Shown here: positions 35,094-44,570 of the stretch, in pieces
Numbering within the stretch: position 1 is the stretch's first letter
How the letters are laid out: every line of letters begins with the position of its first letter
The notes under the pieces: generated by a model
Seen by the model: only the letters and a program-made list of their open reading frames with translations
What the model was told of the DNA's origin: nothing
The model's database searches: none
Origin: Flavimaricola sp.
GTDB taxonomy: Bacteria; Pseudomonadota; Alphaproteobacteria; Rhodobacterales; Rhodobacteraceae
Reading direction: 5' to 3'
Assembly (NCBI GenBank): GCA_029255105.1
Contig: JAQWWH010000034.1
Coordinates: forward strand, 1 to 64,000
Length of the DNA stretch: 64,000 nucleotides
Position numbers and translations under genes: made by a program

Positions 35094-35849
35094 CTAGGCG
35101 GCAAGAAACGCAGCGACGGCGGCCTCGAACTCCCTTGGCTTTTCGGCATGCAACCAATGGCCTGCGCCTGGTATCCGGGCAAAGCGGACAGCAGGGAAAA
35201 GCGCCTTGATCCGATCCCGATGGCTATCGGTGACATAATCCGATTGTCCTCCAGAAAGAAACAATGTTGGCCCATCGAACTGACTGTCCACGTCAGGGAA
35301 ACTCAGTATCAAGGGCATGTCCTGCTCCAGGACATCAAGGTTCAGCTTCCAGGCGCGAGCCTGCATATCAAGGCTTTGCAACAGGAAGGCCGCCGTGGTG
35401 GCATCCTCTAGTCCCAACTGGGCGGCAGCATCAGACCGGTTGACGATTCCCACCAGATCAACTCGGCGCATGGCGGCGATGTTGTGGGCCTGGGTATGGC
35501 CGTAATTCACCGGGGCGATGTCGGCGACGATCAGTTTGCGAATCAACTCGGGCCGGGACAGCGCCAGCATCATCGCAGCCTTGCCCCCCATCGAATGCCC
35601 CAGAACGTCGGCGGGACCATCAAGACCCTCAAGCACTTCGGCAAGATCGGCGGCAAGGTCAGGGTAGCTATGGCTGTCAGCCCAAGGGCTGCCTGCATGA
35701 TTGCGCATGTCGACAGCGATGACCTGATGGCCCTGCTCTGACAGGCGTTTGGCAATGATGCCCCAGTTTCGGCCAGACCCAAAAAGTCCGTGGGCGATCA
35801 AAAGCGGAGGGTTCGGGCCGGCTGTGCCGGTGACAATCGTGTTCAGCAT
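35094..35849 (-). CDS. Alpha/beta hydrolase, YbfF-like esterase
   Basis: The 251-residue hydrolase has the oxyanion-hole region LIAHGLFGSGRNWG (about 17-30), nucleophile elbow GHSMGGKAAMM with Ser near 87 and C-terminal GAGHWLHAEKP with the catalytic His near 231. The pattern and length match the YbfF/YdiP small-acyl esterase group. It is cytoplasmic. No operon partner is evident. Confidence 0.87.
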   Translation of the reverse strand: MLNTIVTGTAGPNPPLLIAHGLFGSGRNWGIIAKRLSEQGHQVIAVDMRNHAGSPWADSHSYPDLAADLAEVLEGLDGPADVLGHSMGGKAAMMLALSRPELIRKLIVADIAPVNYGHTQAHNIAAMRRVDLVGIVNRSDAAAQLGLEDATTAAFLLQSLDMQARAWKLNLDVLEQDMPLILSFPDVDSQFDGPTLFLSGGQSDYVTDSHRDRIKALFPAVRFARIPGAGHWLHAEKPREFEAAVAAFLAA

Positions 35850-35927
35850 GCATCGACCCTACCGCTGTTTGGCCGGGCCGTTCCAGAGGCATTGAGGCCC
35901 CCAGTTGCCAAGGATAGGATCGCCGTC

Positions 35928-36299
35928 ATGGATCAGGATGAGCTGACACAGCAGATCGAAGAGGTTCGCGGGCTAATGGCCGAGCGGCTGCGGCTTCGCG
36001 GTGCGACCTTGGAGGATCAGGTCAGGCGGGCCAAACGCCTTTTGCCCCGGACACTGGTCCGCGAGGCGCAGTACCTTGCCTAGGCAGAAACGCTGATGCG
36101 CAATCCCAAACTGGCAAGGATGGTCGATGCCGAGAAGGCACTTGGCGCCCGCGACCGCCTGACCGCCCATCTTATGACCGTCGACCCGAAAGAGCGGCGC
36201 AAGGACCGGATACTGGGCATTCTTGGTGGGCTCGCCTTCAACCTGCTCTTGATCGGCGCCCTCGCGGTCATCTGGCTAAGGTGGCGTGGCGTTGTTTGA
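35928..36299 (+). pseudogene. Small conserved-looking membrane protein gene interrupted by one in-frame TAG
   Basis: The frame from ATG 35928 to TGA 36299 is 124 codons with a single TAG at codon 52 (36081-36083). Before it: a helical, charged region (DELTQQIEEVRGLMAERLRL). After it, in the same frame: AETLMRNPKLARMVDAEKAL, then a C-terminal membrane helix (ILGGLAFNLLLIGALAVIWL) and a basic end. Both halves have consistent composition and read as one coiled-coil-plus-membrane-anchor protein. An ATG at 36096, 12 bases after the TAG, could restart translation. The frame then overlaps meaB by 14 bases, as an intact operon gene would. It could be a fresh nonsense mutation, a read-through gene or a sequencing error. 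Confidence 0.7.
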
Positions 36300-37293
36300 C
36301 GCGGACATCGTGACCAGCCTGGCCAAAGGCGTGGCCGAGGGCGACCGCCGGGCACTGGCCCGCGCCATAACACTGGTGGAAAGCGGCCGGGCCGATCATC
36401 GCGACCAGGCCCAGGCCCTGCTCGCCCGGCTTGGGACAGGGCGACAGGCCCTTCGGGTTGGCTTGTCCGGGACGCCGGGGGTCGGCAAATCGACATTCAT
36501 CGAGGCGCTTGGCCTGTTCCTGACCGGACAGGGGCTGAGGGTGGCGGTTCTGGCCGTGGACCCCTCGTCCGCCCGCTCTGGCGGATCGATTCTGGGGGAC
36601 AAGACCCGGATGGAGCACCTTAGCCGTGATCCCCTCGCCTTTATCCGGCCCTCGCCCGCCCAAAGCCAGCTTGGCGGTGTTGCCCGCCGCACCCGCGAGG
36701 CTGTTGCACTTTGTGAAGCTGCCGGTTTTGACGTGGTGCTGATCGAGACGGTCGGCGTGGGTCAGTCCGAAACCATGGTCGCAGACATGTCCGACGTGTT
36801 CCTGCTGCTGCTTGCCCCTGCGGGCGGGGATGAATTGCAGGGGGTCAAGCGGGGGATCATGGAGATCGCCGATATTGTGCTGGTGAACAAGGCGGATGGC
36901 AGCCTGAAGGCGCAGGCGACGCGGACCTGTGCGGACTATGCCGGTGCCCTGCGGCTGCTGCGCAAACGGCCGCAGGACCCGGAGGGCTACCCAAGGGCGA
37001 TGACCTTGTCAGCCATCGAAGGCGCGGGCTTGCCAGAGGCCTGGGCAGCGGTTCAGAGCCTGATCGGCTGGCGGCGGGACCGCGGGCTATTCGAGGCGAC
37101 ACGCGCCGATCAGGCGCGGCGCTGGTTCGGAGACGAATTGCGGGCCGAGATGATGGCCCTGCTGACCCGGGACCCTGAACTGCGGGCGCGGCTGGAACGC
37201 CTTGAGGGCGACGTGGCGGCGGGCCGCATGACCCCTGCAGCGGCGGCGCGGCAGGCGCTGGCCCCACTGGAACCGGGATCCGATCAGACGTGA
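36286..37293 (+). CDS. meaB: Methylmalonyl-CoA mutase-associated GTPase
   Basis: The 335-residue G3E-type GTPase of the MeaB/ArgK family has Walker [10 protein letters not shown] (62-70), [19 protein letters not shown] (about 87-105), [10 protein letters not shown] (about 146-155) and NKADG (about 194-198). It protects and loads adenosylcobalamin on methylmalonyl-CoA mutase in propionate metabolism. The start is GTG, overlapping the amber-interrupted gene. The mutase itself is not in the window; methylmalonyl-CoA epimerase is encoded at 61289-61693. It overlaps the following hydrolase gene by four bases. Confidence 0.93.
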   Translation: MALFDADIVTSLAKGVAEGDRRALARAITLVESGRADHRDQAQALLARLGTGRQALRVGLSGTPGVGKSTFIEALGLFLTGQGLRVAVLAVDPSSARSGGSILGDKTRMEHLSRDPLAFIRPSPAQSQLGGVARRTREAVALCEAAGFDVVLIETVGVGQSETMVADMSDVFLLLLAPAGGDELQGVKRGIMEIADIVLVNKADGSLKAQATRTCADYAGALRLLRKRPQDPEGYPRAMTLSAIEGAGLPEAWAAVQSLIGWRRDRGLFEATRADQARRWFGDELRAEMMALLTRDPELRARLERLEGDVAAGRMTPAAAARQALAPLEPGSDQT

Positions 37294-38120
37294 CCCTTCG
37301 GACGGTCTTCGACGGGGATCATCTTCGGGCCAGCCTTGCTGCCGCGCCGGATGGTGCAACTGGCAAGCTGATGGTGACATTCGATTTTCGGCAGGTGGGC
37401 AAGATCGACTTCGCACCTGCCAATGTCTCGGCCAGCTTTGCCAAAGCTGGGTTCGCCCAATTGTCGATCAAGACCCGCGCCAATGACTGGTTCATCAATC
37501 CCGACACTCGCGGCCTCGACTCGGCCTTGGCCGAACTGGCGACCAGCTTTGAAGAGGTGCGTTGCCTTGGGTATTCGATGGGGGGCTACGGCGCCTTTCG
37601 GTTTGCGCGTGCACTGCGGGCCAAAAGCGTCGTTGCGGTAAGCCCCCAAGTCTCGATCCACCCGGACGAGGTCCCGTTCGACCGCCGCTACAGGGCTGAA
37701 AGCAGGGGGTTCGGTCTGAATGACGGCAGCCTTTCAGCGCGTGGCATCGACGATCTTGAAGGCCTCGTCATATATGATCCTTTCGTCAGGCCCGACGGGA
37801 TACATGCCAAGAGGCTTGCAGCACTGTTTCCACGCATACGCTTTGCCCGCCTGGGGTTTGGGGGCCACCCGGCCACCCGCGTCCTGCGGGCCTCGGGCAA
37901 GGCATGGACCGTGCAGAAGGCGGCATTGGAGCCCGGGGCGGGCCAGATCGCCTTGCTGCACGCTCACCGCCAAGGGCGGCGCGCAACTGAAGGCTACTGG
38001 CGCAAACTGGCCGACTATGCCATGCCCGGCAGGCCAGATATTGCGCACTTCGCCCGTGCGAAGGCCGCCGGACTGAAGGCGGCGGCCGCCCATCGCGAAG
38101 TGGACGGGTCAAAGCGGTGA
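37290..38120 (+). CDS. Alpha/beta-hydrolase-fold protein of unknown role
   Basis: The 276-residue protein has a nucleophile elbow [17 protein letters not shown] (Ser near residue 95) followed by [17 protein letters not shown], and GFGGHPATR near 191 that may supply the His. The overall pattern resembles proteins annotated as alpha/beta hydrolases linked to polysaccharide or capsule loci, but I cannot place it precisely. It starts with GTG overlapping the meaB stop, so it is co-translated with meaB. The Asp of the triad was not located. Confidence 0.65.
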   Translation: MTLRTVFDGDHLRASLAAAPDGATGKLMVTFDFRQVGKIDFAPANVSASFAKAGFAQLSIKTRANDWFINPDTRGLDSALAELATSFEEVRCLGYSMGGYGAFRFARALRAKSVVAVSPQVSIHPDEVPFDRRYRAESRGFGLNDGSLSARGIDDLEGLVIYDPFVRPDGIHAKRLAALFPRIRFARLGFGGHPATRVLRASGKAWTVQKAALEPGAGQIALLHAHRQGRRATEGYWRKLADYAMPGRPDIAHFARAKAAGLKAAAAHREVDGSKR

Positions 38121-38254
38121 TATCGGGTTGACGCAGGGCTGGAATCCCCGTAATTGCCCGGAACCGAATTCGAGGCCCTGCTACGGCAGGGTCCTTTTCC
38201 TTTGAGACCGCGTCGTCACTGACCGGTCCCGAGATGACACGAAGGACTGATGAT

Positions 38255-38539
38255 ATGTCGCGCCGCTGCGAACTGACCGGAAAAGGCCCGATGTCTGGCA
38301 ACAATGTCAGCCATGCCAACAACAAGACCCGTCGCCGCTTTTTGCCGAACCTGAACGATGTGACCCTGATGTCCGATACGCTCGGCCGGTCGTTCAAGTT
38401 CCGCATCTCGGCCCATGCCCTGCGCTCGGTCGACCACCGTGGTGGTCTGGATGCATACCTGGCCCGCGCCAAGGATGCAGAGCTGTCGGACAACGCGCTC
38501 AAGGTCAAGAAAGAGATCGCAAAGGCCGCTCAGGCCTGA
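38255..38539 (+). CDS. rpmB: 50S ribosomal protein L28
   Basis: The 94-residue basic protein begins [20 protein letters not shown] and continues [12 protein letters not shown], the standard L28 N-terminus. The alphaproteobacterial C-terminal extension follows. GAAGGA precedes the ATG. A strong terminator follows the stop codon by about 37 bases. Upstream 134 bases hold its promoter. Confidence 0.97.
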   Translation: MSRRCELTGKGPMSGNNVSHANNKTRRRFLPNLNDVTLMSDTLGRSFKFRISAHALRSVDHRGGLDAYLARAKDAELSDNALKVKKEIAKAAQA

Positions 38540-38576
38540 TCTTTTCGATTGATTGCCCGGAAACGGGCATGCATCG

Positions 38577-38598
38577 GGCCCGGTCTTTTGACCGGGCC
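38577..38598 (+). terminator. Rho-independent-type terminator of rpmB
   Basis: GGCCCGGTC, loop TTTT, GACCGGGCC form a perfect nine-base-pair stem, followed by TTTGGCGTTTTC. Located just downstream of rpmB in the correct orientation. Confidence 0.85.
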
Positions 38599-38640
38599 TT
38601 TGGCGTTTTCTTCAGACCGTTTTTTGAGGCACAGAGTGCG

Positions 38641-38675
38641 GATGCCTCCGGCGGGAATATTTGGGGCAAGAAAAA
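38641..38675 (+). repeat. Copy of the dispersed GGAATATTTGGGGCAAGAAAAA element
   Basis: GATGCCTCCGGCGGGAATAT followed by TTGGGGCAAGAAAAA lies between the rpmB terminator and hrpB. The same core recurs at 61252-61285, at 43365-43387 and, reversed and shorter, at 17801-17822. It is probably a lineage-specific intergenic repeat. Confidence 0.75.
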
Positions 38676-38721
38676 TCCCATTGCCGCTTTGCCCTGCTCC
38701 AGTCCCGTTGGATAAGGGATC

Positions 38722-41160
38722 ATGACCCAGTCCTTGCCCATTGATACCGTGCTGCCCGAGTTGCTGGTCGCCATTGCCAGCCATGGCCAGGCCGTCCTGC
38801 AGGCCCCGCCGGGCGCGGGCAAGACGACACGGGTGCCGCTTGCCCTGTTGCAGGCCGATGCCGTGGCGGGCCGCATCATCATGCTTGAACCCCGCCGACT
38901 GGCCGCCCGTGCTGCGGCAGAGCGTATGGCGAGCACTTTGGGCGATGCTGTCGGCGAGACGGTGGGGTATCGCATCCGCGGTGAAGCAAAGGTGGGCCCC
39001 CGGACCCGGATCGAGGTTGTGACCGAGGGGATCCTGACCCGGATGATCCAGTCGGACCCCGAATTGCCGGGGGTTGGCGCCCTTTTGTTCGATGAATTTC
39101 ACGAAAGGTCCCTGAACGCAGATCTGGGGCTGGCCCTGGCCCTTGAGGTGCGCGCTACCCTGCGCCCGGATCTGATCCTGCTGCCGATGTCGGCGACCCT
39201 GGATGCCGCCCCTGTCGCCGCCTTGATGGGTGAAGCCCCGATTATCACCGCCGAAGGCCGCAGCTTTGAGGTGACCCCCTGTTGGCTTGATCGCCCATTG
39301 CCCAAGGGCACCCGCCTTGCCCCGGGGATGGCTGACCTTGTCGCTCGGGCCGTCGCCGAGACAGAGGGTGGCGTCCTGGTGTTTCTGCCCGGTGAAGGCG
39401 AGATCCGGGCGGTTGCGGGCCTTCTTGCCAGTCGCTTGCCAGCAGACTGCGATATTCGCCCGCTGTATGGGGCGATGCCTTTTGCCGCCCAGCGCGCCGC
39501 GATCGCCCCCCTTACCGACCCCACCCGCCGCAAAGTCGTTCTGGCGACCTCCATCGCGGAAACCTCGCTCACGATCGAGGATATCCGGGTTGTGGTTGAT
39601 GCGGGCCAGTCCCGCCGCGCCCGATTTGATCCCGGCACCGGCATGTCCCGCCTGATGACAGAGCGGGTAACAAAGGCCGAAGCGATCCAACGGGCGGGCC
39701 GCGCCGGCCGGGTGGCCCCGGGCCGTTGCTACCGGTTGTGGACCAAGGGCGAGGAAGGCGCGATGGCCGCCTTTCCCCCGCCCGAGATTGCAGCCGCTGA
39801 TCTGGCGGGACTGGCGTTGGAACTGGCCCTTTGGGGCACGGCAGAGTTGGACTTTCTGACCCCGCCGCCGCCCCCCGCCCTGGCCGAGGCGCGCACGCTT
39901 TTGGCCGACCTTGGCGCGCTTGATCCAACGGGCCGCATCACTGGCCATGGCAGGGCCCTGGCGGCGCTGCCTTTGCATCCGCGTCTGGCGCATATGCTGA
40001 TGGTCGCAGGTCCGCAAGCCGCCCCCTTGGCCGCCCTGATGAGCGCGCGGGACCCGCTGCGCGGCGGCGGGGCGGACCTGGCCCCCCGTCTTGACGCCCT
40101 GGCCGGCCGGCACCCGGTGCCGGAGGCCGCCCGTGCTGCGCTGGCCTCTGTCAAAGCCGAAGCCCGCCGCCTTTTGCGGCACCTGCCCGGGCAGGCCGAC
40201 AAGGCCTCTGCGTTGTCGCCGGGAGAGATGGGGGCCCTGGCCTACCCTGACCGGATCGGACAGCGCCGTCCGGGCGATGAGGCCCGCTACCTGCTGAGTG
40301 GTGGCCGGGGAGCGGTGCTGCCGTCCGAGGATGCCCTTGCCTCTGCCCCGTTCATCGTGGCCACCGATCTGGATGGAGCAGGCAGGGATGCCCGGGTCCG
40401 GGCTGCTGCCCGGATCGGAGAAGCCGAGATCCGTGCGCTGTTCGGGGACCGGATCCGCTGGGAAGAGACCTGCCTCTGGTCCCGCCGGGAGGCCCGGGTC
40501 GAGACCCGCAGGCAAGAGCGCCTTGGCGCACTGACCCTGTCGGACCAGACCTGGTCGGACGCACCGGGCGACGCGGTAGCACTGGCCATGTGCGAGGGCG
40601 TTCGCCAGTTGGGGCTGCGTCTGGACGGAGCGGCGGGCCGGTTTCGCGCCAGGGTGGAACTGGTGCGGGCGGGCGGCGTGACCCTGCCCGACATGAGCGA
40701 CGCGGGTCTGATGGAGCGGCTGGAAGACTGGCTGCCCCCCTTCCTGCAAGGCGTCCGGTCGGCGGAGGCGTTTAGGCGGATGGATCTGCTACCAGCCTTG
40801 CGCGCCATGCTGGATTGGGCCCAGATGCAGGCCCTGGATGCGGCGGCCCCGGCTGGCTTTGTCACCCCCTTGGGGCGGACTGTTCCGATTGACTACGGGG
40901 CAGAGACGCCCAGCATCTCGGTCCGGCTGCAAGAACTGTTCGGGCTGACCCGCCATCCCTGTATCGGCAAGACACCGCTACGGATCAGCCTTCTGTCCCC
41001 CGCGGGGTGGCCGGTTCAGGTCACAACGGATATTCCGGGGTTTTGGGCCACGTCTTACGGTGATGTACGCAAGGACATGCGCGGGCGGTATCCCCGGCAC
41101 CCCTGGCCAGAGGATCCGACGCAGGCGGAACCGACGGTTCGCGCCAAGCCGAAAAGCTGA
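38722..41160 (+). CDS. hrpB: ATP-dependent helicase HrpB
   Basis: The 812-residue DEAH-type helicase has motif I APPGAGKTTRVPLALL (about 29-44), motif II LLFDEFHERS (DEFH, about 121-130), motif III MSATLD, and motif VI EAIQRAGRAGRVAPG (about 319-333). The HrpB-specific C-terminal domain follows. The length matches the family. Its cellular role is poorly defined. Only one start (38722) fits the family N-terminus. Confidence 0.93.
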   Translation: MTQSLPIDTVLPELLVAIASHGQAVLQAPPGAGKTTRVPLALLQADAVAGRIIMLEPRRLAARAAAERMASTLGDAVGETVGYRIRGEAKVGPRTRIEVVTEGILTRMIQSDPELPGVGALLFDEFHERSLNADLGLALALEVRATLRPDLILLPMSATLDAAPVAALMGEAPIITAEGRSFEVTPCWLDRPLPKGTRLAPGMADLVARAVAETEGGVLVFLPGEGEIRAVAGLLASRLPADCDIRPLYGAMPFAAQRAAIAPLTDPTRRKVVLATSIAETSLTIEDIRVVVDAGQSRRARFDPGTGMSRLMTERVTKAEAIQRAGRAGRVAPGRCYRLWTKGEEGAMAAFPPPEIAAADLAGLALELALWGTAELDFLTPPPPPALAEARTLLADLGALDPTGRITGHGRALAALPLHPRLAHMLMVAGPQAAPLAALMSARDPLRGGGADLAPRLDALAGRHPVPEAARAALASVKAEARRLLRHLPGQADKASALSPGEMGALAYPDRIGQRRPGDEARYLLSGGRGAVLPSEDALASAPFIVATDLDGAGRDARVRAAARIGEAEIRALFGDRIRWEETCLWSRREARVETRRQERLGALTLSDQTWSDAPGDAVALAMCEGVRQLGLRLDGAAGRFRARVELVRAGGVTLPDMSDAGLMERLEDWLPPFLQGVRSAEAFRRMDLLPALRAMLDWAQMQALDAAAPAGFVTPLGRTVPIDYGAETPSISVRLQELFGLTRHPCIGKTPLRISLLSPAGWPVQVTTDIPGFWATSYGDVRKDMRGRYPRHPWPEDPTQAEPTVRAKPKS

Positions 41161-41252
41161 GAAACAGGCCCCCTTGTGTAGACATTGTAACTTTGCCTTC
41201 ATCTTGTTACCCTAGCTTCAATAACAGCAGTTTAATTCAGTCAGGCAAGAGC

Positions 41253-41705
41253 ATGTCTCCCCTTGCAAGTCGGGCCTCTGGCAGGGCCGTCAAAAGGCAT
41301 AGCGTTCAAACGCACACACAATTGGCCGCCCTTTGTCATCGCAAGGGGGAGAACGGCCCCGAAGTGCTGTTGGTGACGTCGTCGAACGGGCGCTGGATCC
41401 TGCCCAAGGGCTGGCCGATCGACGGGATGAAACCGTCCGAGGCCGCGATGGTCGAGGCCTGGGAAGAAGCGGGCGTCAAGAAGGGCAAGGTCGACCGCAA
41501 GTCGATGGGATGCTTCATGGGGACAAAGATCACCAGCTCAGGTGATGAAGAGCCCTGCCTGACAAAGGTCTACGCGGTCAAGGTCCTCAAGACTGAGGCG
41601 AACTATCCCGAAGCGGATCGTCGCGAACGCCTTTGGGTAAGCCCCGCCGAGGCCGCGGAGATGGTCACTGAAGACGGGCTCAGATCGATCCTCCGGGCGC
41701 TCTGA
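41253..41705 (+). CDS. NUDIX hydrolase with atypical NUDIX box
   Basis: The 150-residue protein contains a NUDIX box from about residue 58, GWPIDGMKPSEAAMVEAWEE plus AGV. The metal-binding EExG end is kept, but the canonical Arg and the first Glu are replaced by Val and Met. This variant is seen in the diphosphoinositol-polyphosphate-phosphohydrolase-like group of alphaproteobacteria. It hydrolyses some nucleoside or inositol diphosphate; the substrate is unknown. I chose the ATG at 41253 over an upstream ATG at 41193, as the latter adds 20 low-quality residues. It follows hrpB by 92 bases. Confidence 0.82.
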   Translation: MSPLASRASGRAVKRHSVQTHTQLAALCHRKGENGPEVLLVTSSNGRWILPKGWPIDGMKPSEAAMVEAWEEAGVKKGKVDRKSMGCFMGTKITSSGDEEPCLTKVYAVKVLKTEANYPEADRRERLWVSPAEAAEMVTEDGLRSILRAL

Positions 41706-41750
41706 CGAGACATTTCGCGGGCGCCCTGAGGGCCCCTGCCTCGATACCGG

Positions 41751-42245
41751 TCAGCGGGCGCCCATGAAGTCCATCTTGCCCAGTGGCACCCCATTGTGAC
41801 GCAGGATGTTGTAGGCGCTGGTCATGTGGAAATAGACCTGCGGCAGGGCAAAAAGACCGTGGTAGTCCTGCCCTGACATCCGAAGCTCGCCGCCGCGCAG
41901 GCTAAGCACGATCTCGCGTTCTTCTGACCCTTCGAAATCGGCAGGCGTGAACCCTGCAATATAGTCCCGGGCCTTTGCGATCCGGTCGCGCAGTTCGGGA
42001 AAGGTCGTCTCGACATCGGCGAAGCTGGCCGGATCCTGACCGCAGAGGCGGGCGACCAACCGGGCCGAGAAGTCGCAGGTCAGCTGAACCTGACGCGACA
42101 GGGGAAACATATCCGCAAAGAGCCGGTCCCCGATCAGGACAGCAGGATCAATGCTGTTGGCCTCGCAATGCGCCTCGGCCTTGGTCATGATCCCGGACAG
42201 GGCGGTCAGGCTGCGTGTCAGGGGCGGAAGGGTAACCGTGTACAT
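41751..42245 (-). CDS. DUF1993 family protein
   Basis: The 164-residue protein begins MYTVTLPPLTRSLTALSGIM and has the DUF1993 pattern of a helical bundle related to DinB/YfiT (RLFADMFPLSRQVQLTCDFS, FALPQVYFHMTSAYNILRHNGVPLGKMDFMG). The biochemical role is not established. It is convergent with the NUDIX gene, and two palindromic repeats lie between it and the upstream argF. Confidence 0.85.
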   Translation of the reverse strand: MYTVTLPPLTRSLTALSGIMTKAEAHCEANSIDPAVLIGDRLFADMFPLSRQVQLTCDFSARLVARLCGQDPASFADVETTFPELRDRIAKARDYIAGFTPADFEGSEEREIVLSLRGGELRMSGQDYHGLFALPQVYFHMTSAYNILRHNGVPLGKMDFMGAR

Positions 42246-42267
42246 GGCTGGGGTTTTCCCGGGTTGT

Positions 42268-42293
42268 GTAAGGTGGGTCCTGACCCACCTTAC
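42268..42293. repeat. Palindromic repeat GTAAGGTGGGTC-CT-GACCCACCTTAC
   Basis: Perfect 12-base arms, identical to the repeat at 29819 except for the loop. It lies just before the DUF1993 gene start, 84 bases downstream of the argF stop. Confidence 0.85.
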
Positions 42294-42334
42294 GGTTTGG
42301 TTGTGTGCTGGCGTACTGCGCCTGATGGATCGCC

Positions 42335-42360
42335 GTAAGGTGGGTCTGGACCCACCTTAC
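42335..42360. repeat. Palindromic repeat GTAAGGTGGGTC-TG-GACCCACCTTAC
   Basis: Second copy, 67 bases from the first, 17 bases beyond the end of argF. As a perfect hairpin right after a stop codon it probably ends or protects the argDF transcript. Confidence 0.85.
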
Positions 42361-42376
42361 CCGAGACCCCGAGACC

Positions 42377-43303
42377 CTAGACCCCGAGGCACCACCGCAT
42401 GATCGCCTTCTGGGCATGGAGCCGGTTTTCGGCCTCGTCGAAGATCACCGAATGGGGCCCGTCCATGACCTCGCTTGTCGCCTCATCATCCCGGTGGGCG
42501 GGCAGGCAATGCATGAACAGCGCGTCCGGTTTAGCCTGCGCCATGAGCGCCGCGTTGACCTGATAGCCGCGCAGCTGGTTGTGCCGCCGTTCGCGGGCCG
42601 AAACCGGGTCGTGCATGCTGACCCAGGTGTCGGTCACCACAAGATCGGCCCCTTGTACGGCCACCGCCGGGTCCCGCTCGATCGTGATGTTGACCCCTTT
42701 GCTGCGCGCTTCGTCGAGAAAGACCTGTTCGGGATCAAGCGGGGGCGGACCGGTAAAGGTGAGGTCAAAGCCGAATTGTCCGGCGGCATGGGCAAAGCTG
42801 TTGAACACGTTGTTCCCGTCCCCGGACCAGACCACCTTGCGCCCCCGGATCGGGCCGCGATGTTCCTCGAACGTCATGATGTCGGTCATGATCTGGCAAG
42901 GGTGGCTGCGGTTGGTTAGCCCGTTGATCACCGGAACGCTTGCGTATTCGGCCATTTCCAGAAGCGTCTGTTCTTCAAAGGTGCGGATCATGATCAGATC
43001 GACATAGCGTGACAGCACCCGGGCGGTGTCGGCGATTGTTTCGCCATGCCCGAGTTGCATTTCATCGCCACGCAGGATCATCGTTTCCCCGCCCATCTGC
43101 CGAACACCTACGTCGAACGAGACCCGCGTCCTCGTTGATGGTTTTTCGAAGATCAGCGCGACCATCCGCCCGGCAAGGGGTTGATCGTCGTCTGGCGCCC
43201 CCTTGGGTCGCCCGTTGCGGGCAGATTTCATGCTGATCCCTTCGTCGATCATGCCTCTGAGGGCGGCGGCATCAGTCTTGTTTATGTCGAGGAAGTGTTT
43301 CAT
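42377..43303 (-). CDS. argF: Ornithine carbamoyltransferase
   Basis: The 308-residue enzyme has the carbamoyl-phosphate site [14 protein letters not shown] (STRTR at 56-60), SHPCQIMTD (about 127-135), [12 protein letters not shown] and the ornithine loop [12 protein letters not shown] near 260-271. It makes citrulline from ornithine and carbamoyl phosphate. I chose the ATG at 43303, the family start, over a longer in-frame ORF. It follows argD in the same direction 85 bases downstream, forming an arginine biosynthesis pair. Confidence 0.96.
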   Translation of the reverse strand: MKHFLDINKTDAAALRGMIDEGISMKSARNGRPKGAPDDDQPLAGRMVALIFEKPSTRTRVSFDVGVRQMGGETMILRGDEMQLGHGETIADTARVLSRYVDLIMIRTFEEQTLLEMAEYASVPVINGLTNRSHPCQIMTDIMTFEEHRGPIRGRKVVWSGDGNNVFNSFAHAAGQFGFDLTFTGPPPLDPEQVFLDEARSKGVNITIERDPAVAVQGADLVVTDTWVSMHDPVSARERRHNQLRGYQVNAALMAQAKPDALFMHCLPAHRDDEATSEVMDGPHSVIFDEAENRLHAQKAIMRWCLGV

Positions 43304-43335
43304 GGCATCGCTCTTGGGGTTCGGGGCGCTTTTGT

Positions 43336-43387
43336 GCGGGGGTTTCACACCCCCGCGCCCCCGTGGAATATTTTGGGCAAGAAAAAG
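43336..43387. repeat. Hairpin and dispersed GGAATATTTTGGGCAAGAAAAA element between argD and argF
   Basis: GCGGGGGT-TTCAC-ACCCCCGC (43336-43356) forms an 8-base-pair stem. It is followed by GGAATATTTTGGGCAAGAAAAAG (43365-43387), whose end abuts the argD stop codon at 43389. On the coding (minus) strand this gives a T-rich stretch directly after the stop, then the GC-rich hairpin, so it may attenuate read-through into argF. Confidence 0.7.
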
Positions 43388-43388
43388 C

Positions 43389-44570
43389 TCAGGCGGCGGC
43401 CTCGAGGGACCTTGCGGCGGTGTCGAGCCGTTGTAGCGCCTCGGTGATGTCAGCGTCGGGGATGTTCAGCGCCGGCAGGAGCCGCACCACGTTGTCGGCC
43501 GCCCCGACGGTCAGGACGCCCGCCCCGTAGCCGGCGTTGACGACATCGCTGTTGGTGACCTTGCAGGCCAGCCCAAGCATCAGCCCGGTGCCCCGCACCC
43601 CGCTGAAGATGTCTGGGTGGCTTCCCACCAGACCTTCGAGCCCTTGCCGCAGCAGCCCGGCCTTGCGGTTTACCTCGGCCAGAAAGGCCGGGTTTGAGAT
43701 GATTTCGGTGACCCGGGCCCCGACAGCGCAGGCCAGCGGGTTGCCCCCATAGGTCGATCCGTGGGTGCCAGCCGTCATGCCCGAGGCTGCGTCTTCGGTC
43801 GCAAGGACTGCCCCCAGCGGAAACCCACCCCCGATCCCCTTGGCCACCATCATGATGTCCGGGCTGATCCCGGCCCATTCGTGGGCAAAGAGCCTGCCAG
43901 TCCGTCCCATACCGCATTGCACCTCGTCCAGGATCATCAGCACCCCGGTCTCGTCGCAGAGGTCCCGCAGCCCTTTCAGGCAGGCGTCGGGCAGGGGCCG
44001 GATGCCCCCTTCGCCCTGCACCGGCTCGACCAGTACCGCGCCGACGTCTGCCTCTTTCATCGCGGCGGCGAGCGCCTCGTGATCGCCGAAGGCCAGCGAG
44101 GTGAAGCCGGGCAGCAAGGGCCCAAAGCCCTTGGTCATCTTTTCGGACCCCGCCGCGGCGATGCCTGCGCTGGACCGACCGTGGAAGGCCCCGCTGAAGG
44201 TCAGGATCCGTGTTCTGTCGGGCTGCCCTTTGTCATACCAGTACTTGCGCGCCATCTTGACGGCCAGTTCGCAAGCCTCGGTCCCGGAATTGGTGAAGAA
44301 GCAGGTGTCTGCAAAGGTCGCCTCTGTCAGCGCATCGGCCAGCTTCTTTTGCGCCGGGATGTGGTAGAGGTTCGATACATGCCAGAGTGCCTGAGCCTGT
44401 TCAGTCAGGGTCTCTACCAGTTCCGGCGCGGCATGGCCGAGCGCGTTGACCGCGATCCCGGCCCCCAGATCAAGGAACCGTCGCCCGTCATCGGTCACAA
44501 GCCAGGAGCCTTCGCCCTTGACGAAGGTCAGGGGCGCACGGTTGTAGGTGGGCAGGATCGACGGGATCAT
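43389..44570 (-). CDS. argD: Acetylornithine aminotransferase
   Basis: The 393-residue class III PLP aminotransferase has [19 protein letters not shown] (about 97-115), [12 protein letters not shown] (about 127-138), [19 protein letters not shown] (about 210-228) and the PLP Lys in [15 protein letters not shown] (about 239-253). It acts in arginine synthesis, and possibly in lysine synthesis as DapC. Start at ATG 44570 with AAGGACC upstream. Adjacent argF confirms the role. Confidence 0.95.
   Translation of the reverse strand: MIPSILPTYNRAPLTFVKGEGSWLVTDDGRRFLDLGAGIAVNALGHAAPELVETLTEQAQALWHVSNLYHIPAQKKLADALTEATFADTCFFTNSGTEACELAVKMARKYWYDKGQPDRTRILTFSGAFHGRSSAGIAAAGSEKMTKGFGPLLPGFTSLAFGDHEALAAAMKEADVGAVLVEPVQGEGGIRPLPDACLKGLRDLCDETGVLMILDEVQCGMGRTGRLFAHEWAGISPDIMMVAKGIGGGFPLGAVLATEDAASGMTAGTHGSTYGGNPLACAVGARVTEIISNPAFLAEVNRKAGLLRQGLEGLVGSHPDIFSGVRGTGLMLGLACKVTNSDVVNAGYGAGVLTVGAADNVVRLLPALNIPDADITEALQRLDTAARSLEAAA

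Noticed and set aside
38530-40749. 739-codon minus-strand frame opposite hrpB
   Set aside because: hrpB helicase motifs on the plus strand are complete; the antisense product is Gly/Gln/Arg-rich shadow sequence.
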